From Zingiber officinale (taxonomy: Eukaryota > Streptophyta > Magnoliopsida > Zingiberales > Zingiberaceae): DNA of 64,000 nt. A program made the translations under genes and the position numbers. A model generated the notes under the pieces. It was given only the letters and a program-made list of their open reading frames with translations. It made no database searches and was not told the DNA's origin. The stretch is taken from contig NC_056000.1 in the NCBI RefSeq assembly GCF_018446385.1, positions 54,778,722 through 54,842,721 of the forward strand, given 5' to 3'. Shown here in pieces: positions 63,188-64,000 of the stretch (its first letter is position 1; each line of letters starts with the position of its first letter).

Positions 63188-64000
63188 TGTTAGAATGTAT
63201 ACTAAAAGCCTAGCTTTTGGTATAAAACATTTATCTAGAAATAAGAATCACATTGGTCAAATGTCTACATTTGTGATAAATGTAGTTGTTCAATTAATTT
63301 ATACTGTAGATAACATAGTATGTGGTGCCACATGCAGAAGATGATATTATCAGTACCTTATAAATTATAAACAGTAGCTCATGACCAAAATGGAAAGGAA
63401 CAAACCATTAGAAGGTCGTAGTGTAATTAGGTATCAGTTTATCTTGACTGTATAATTACACTAGTACACTTAGAGTGTATTGAGTAGGATCATTTGAGGT
63501 CGTTTCTTTTATACTGACTTTATAAAGAAACAAAGACCTCGGTTATTATGGAAGTGTGTGCTCTTAATCATAATATAATAATAAGCACATATATTTGATA
63601 TTTATTTCTTTAATTTATCAATGGGTGAGATTTAGTTCGATGAATCAATAAGCCCGACAGGTTGGGAAATGACATCACTTATAGTGTGTGTTGTTGATTA
63701 TAGAAGGAAACTGTGTCCTAGAGATACTAGGTTGATAATGTCCTCAAGAGGAGCTCATAAGGATTGTCATGTTAAACCCTGCAGGTGGACCTAGTCCGAC
63801 ATGATGATAAGGTTGAGTGGTACTACTCTTGGACTAAGATATTAATTAAATGAGTTGTCAGTAACTCACTTAATTAATGGACATTTGATATCTTAAACAT
63901 AGGGAGACTAACACACTCATAATAAGAAAGAGCCCAAAAATGTAATTTGGGATTGGTGTGGTAGTTCAATAATAGTTCTCTAGTGGAATGAATTATTATT
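63188..64000 (+). mobile_element. LTR of a second F-family element inserted in the F' LTR
   Basis: TGTTAGAATGTATAC begins abruptly inside the F' LTR and aligns again with the F LTR start, with clear divergence and small length differences. The preceding ATAAC (63183-63187) would be its target duplication. The right side lies beyond the window, so solo LTR versus full element cannot be decided. Confidence 0.8.

Noticed and set aside
1-64000. tRNA and rRNA genes
   Set aside because: No cloverleaf with both pol III boxes and a CCA-side match, and no rRNA-like segment, was recognised. The only box-like match is the SINE candidate.

Overview
The window is plant nuclear DNA from a retrotransposon-rich region, most likely a monocot with a repeat-heavy genome (a Zingiberales-type genome is a guess I cannot test). 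The only host genes I can support are two near-identical copies of a phi-class glutathione S-transferase (GST) gene, both on the minus strand, at 3557-4500 and 38267-39212. Nearly everything else is nested LTR retrotransposons, treated here as fossils, plus small DNA transposons and tandem repeats.

Layout. 1-2330: plus-strand 3' part of an Athila-like Ty3/gypsy element with an env-position ORF. 2331 to at least 17266: copy 1 of a segmental duplication, holding GST copy 1 and a 5'-truncated Ty1/copia element (F). F is interrupted at 8131-15459 by a non-autonomous Athila-type element (A) with a TSD of CCTTC. 16876-19325: F 3' LTR. 19326-21701: 5' end of a minus-strand SIRE-type copia element (C). 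About 22450-28103: minus-strand Tekay/Del chromovirus (D). 28104-28760: an LTR that does not match D's other LTR. 28761-32525: 5' part of an Athila element (B). 32526-36443: 3' part of a Tat-like gypsy element (G) with a minisatellite, a hAT-like insertion, an antisense coiled-coil ORF and a 3' LTR. 36444-63187: copy 2 of the duplication, with GST copy 2, F' and A'. Copy 2 has gained a MITE (37472-38034) and an 11.2-kb SIRE-type copia element E (44595-55792, TSD ATCAC) that landed on the LTR/internal border of A'. 63188-64000: a further LTR of an F relative, inserted in the F' LTR.

The nesting gives a relative history: F, then A into F, then duplication of about 15 kb with the GST, then the MITE and E into copy 2 only.

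The most unusual feature is a shared architecture. LTRs of unrelated lineages (Athila-type A, B and the odd 28104-28760 LTR; SIRE-type E; copia C) each carry an array of short lineage-specific palindromes just upstream of the TATA-like box. In both the Athila-like fragment and E, the same kind of array recurs just upstream of the env-position ORF. This suggests portable promoter modules, one for the genomic RNA and one for an internal transcript.

All boundaries and similarities were read by eye. No alignment or database search was run.
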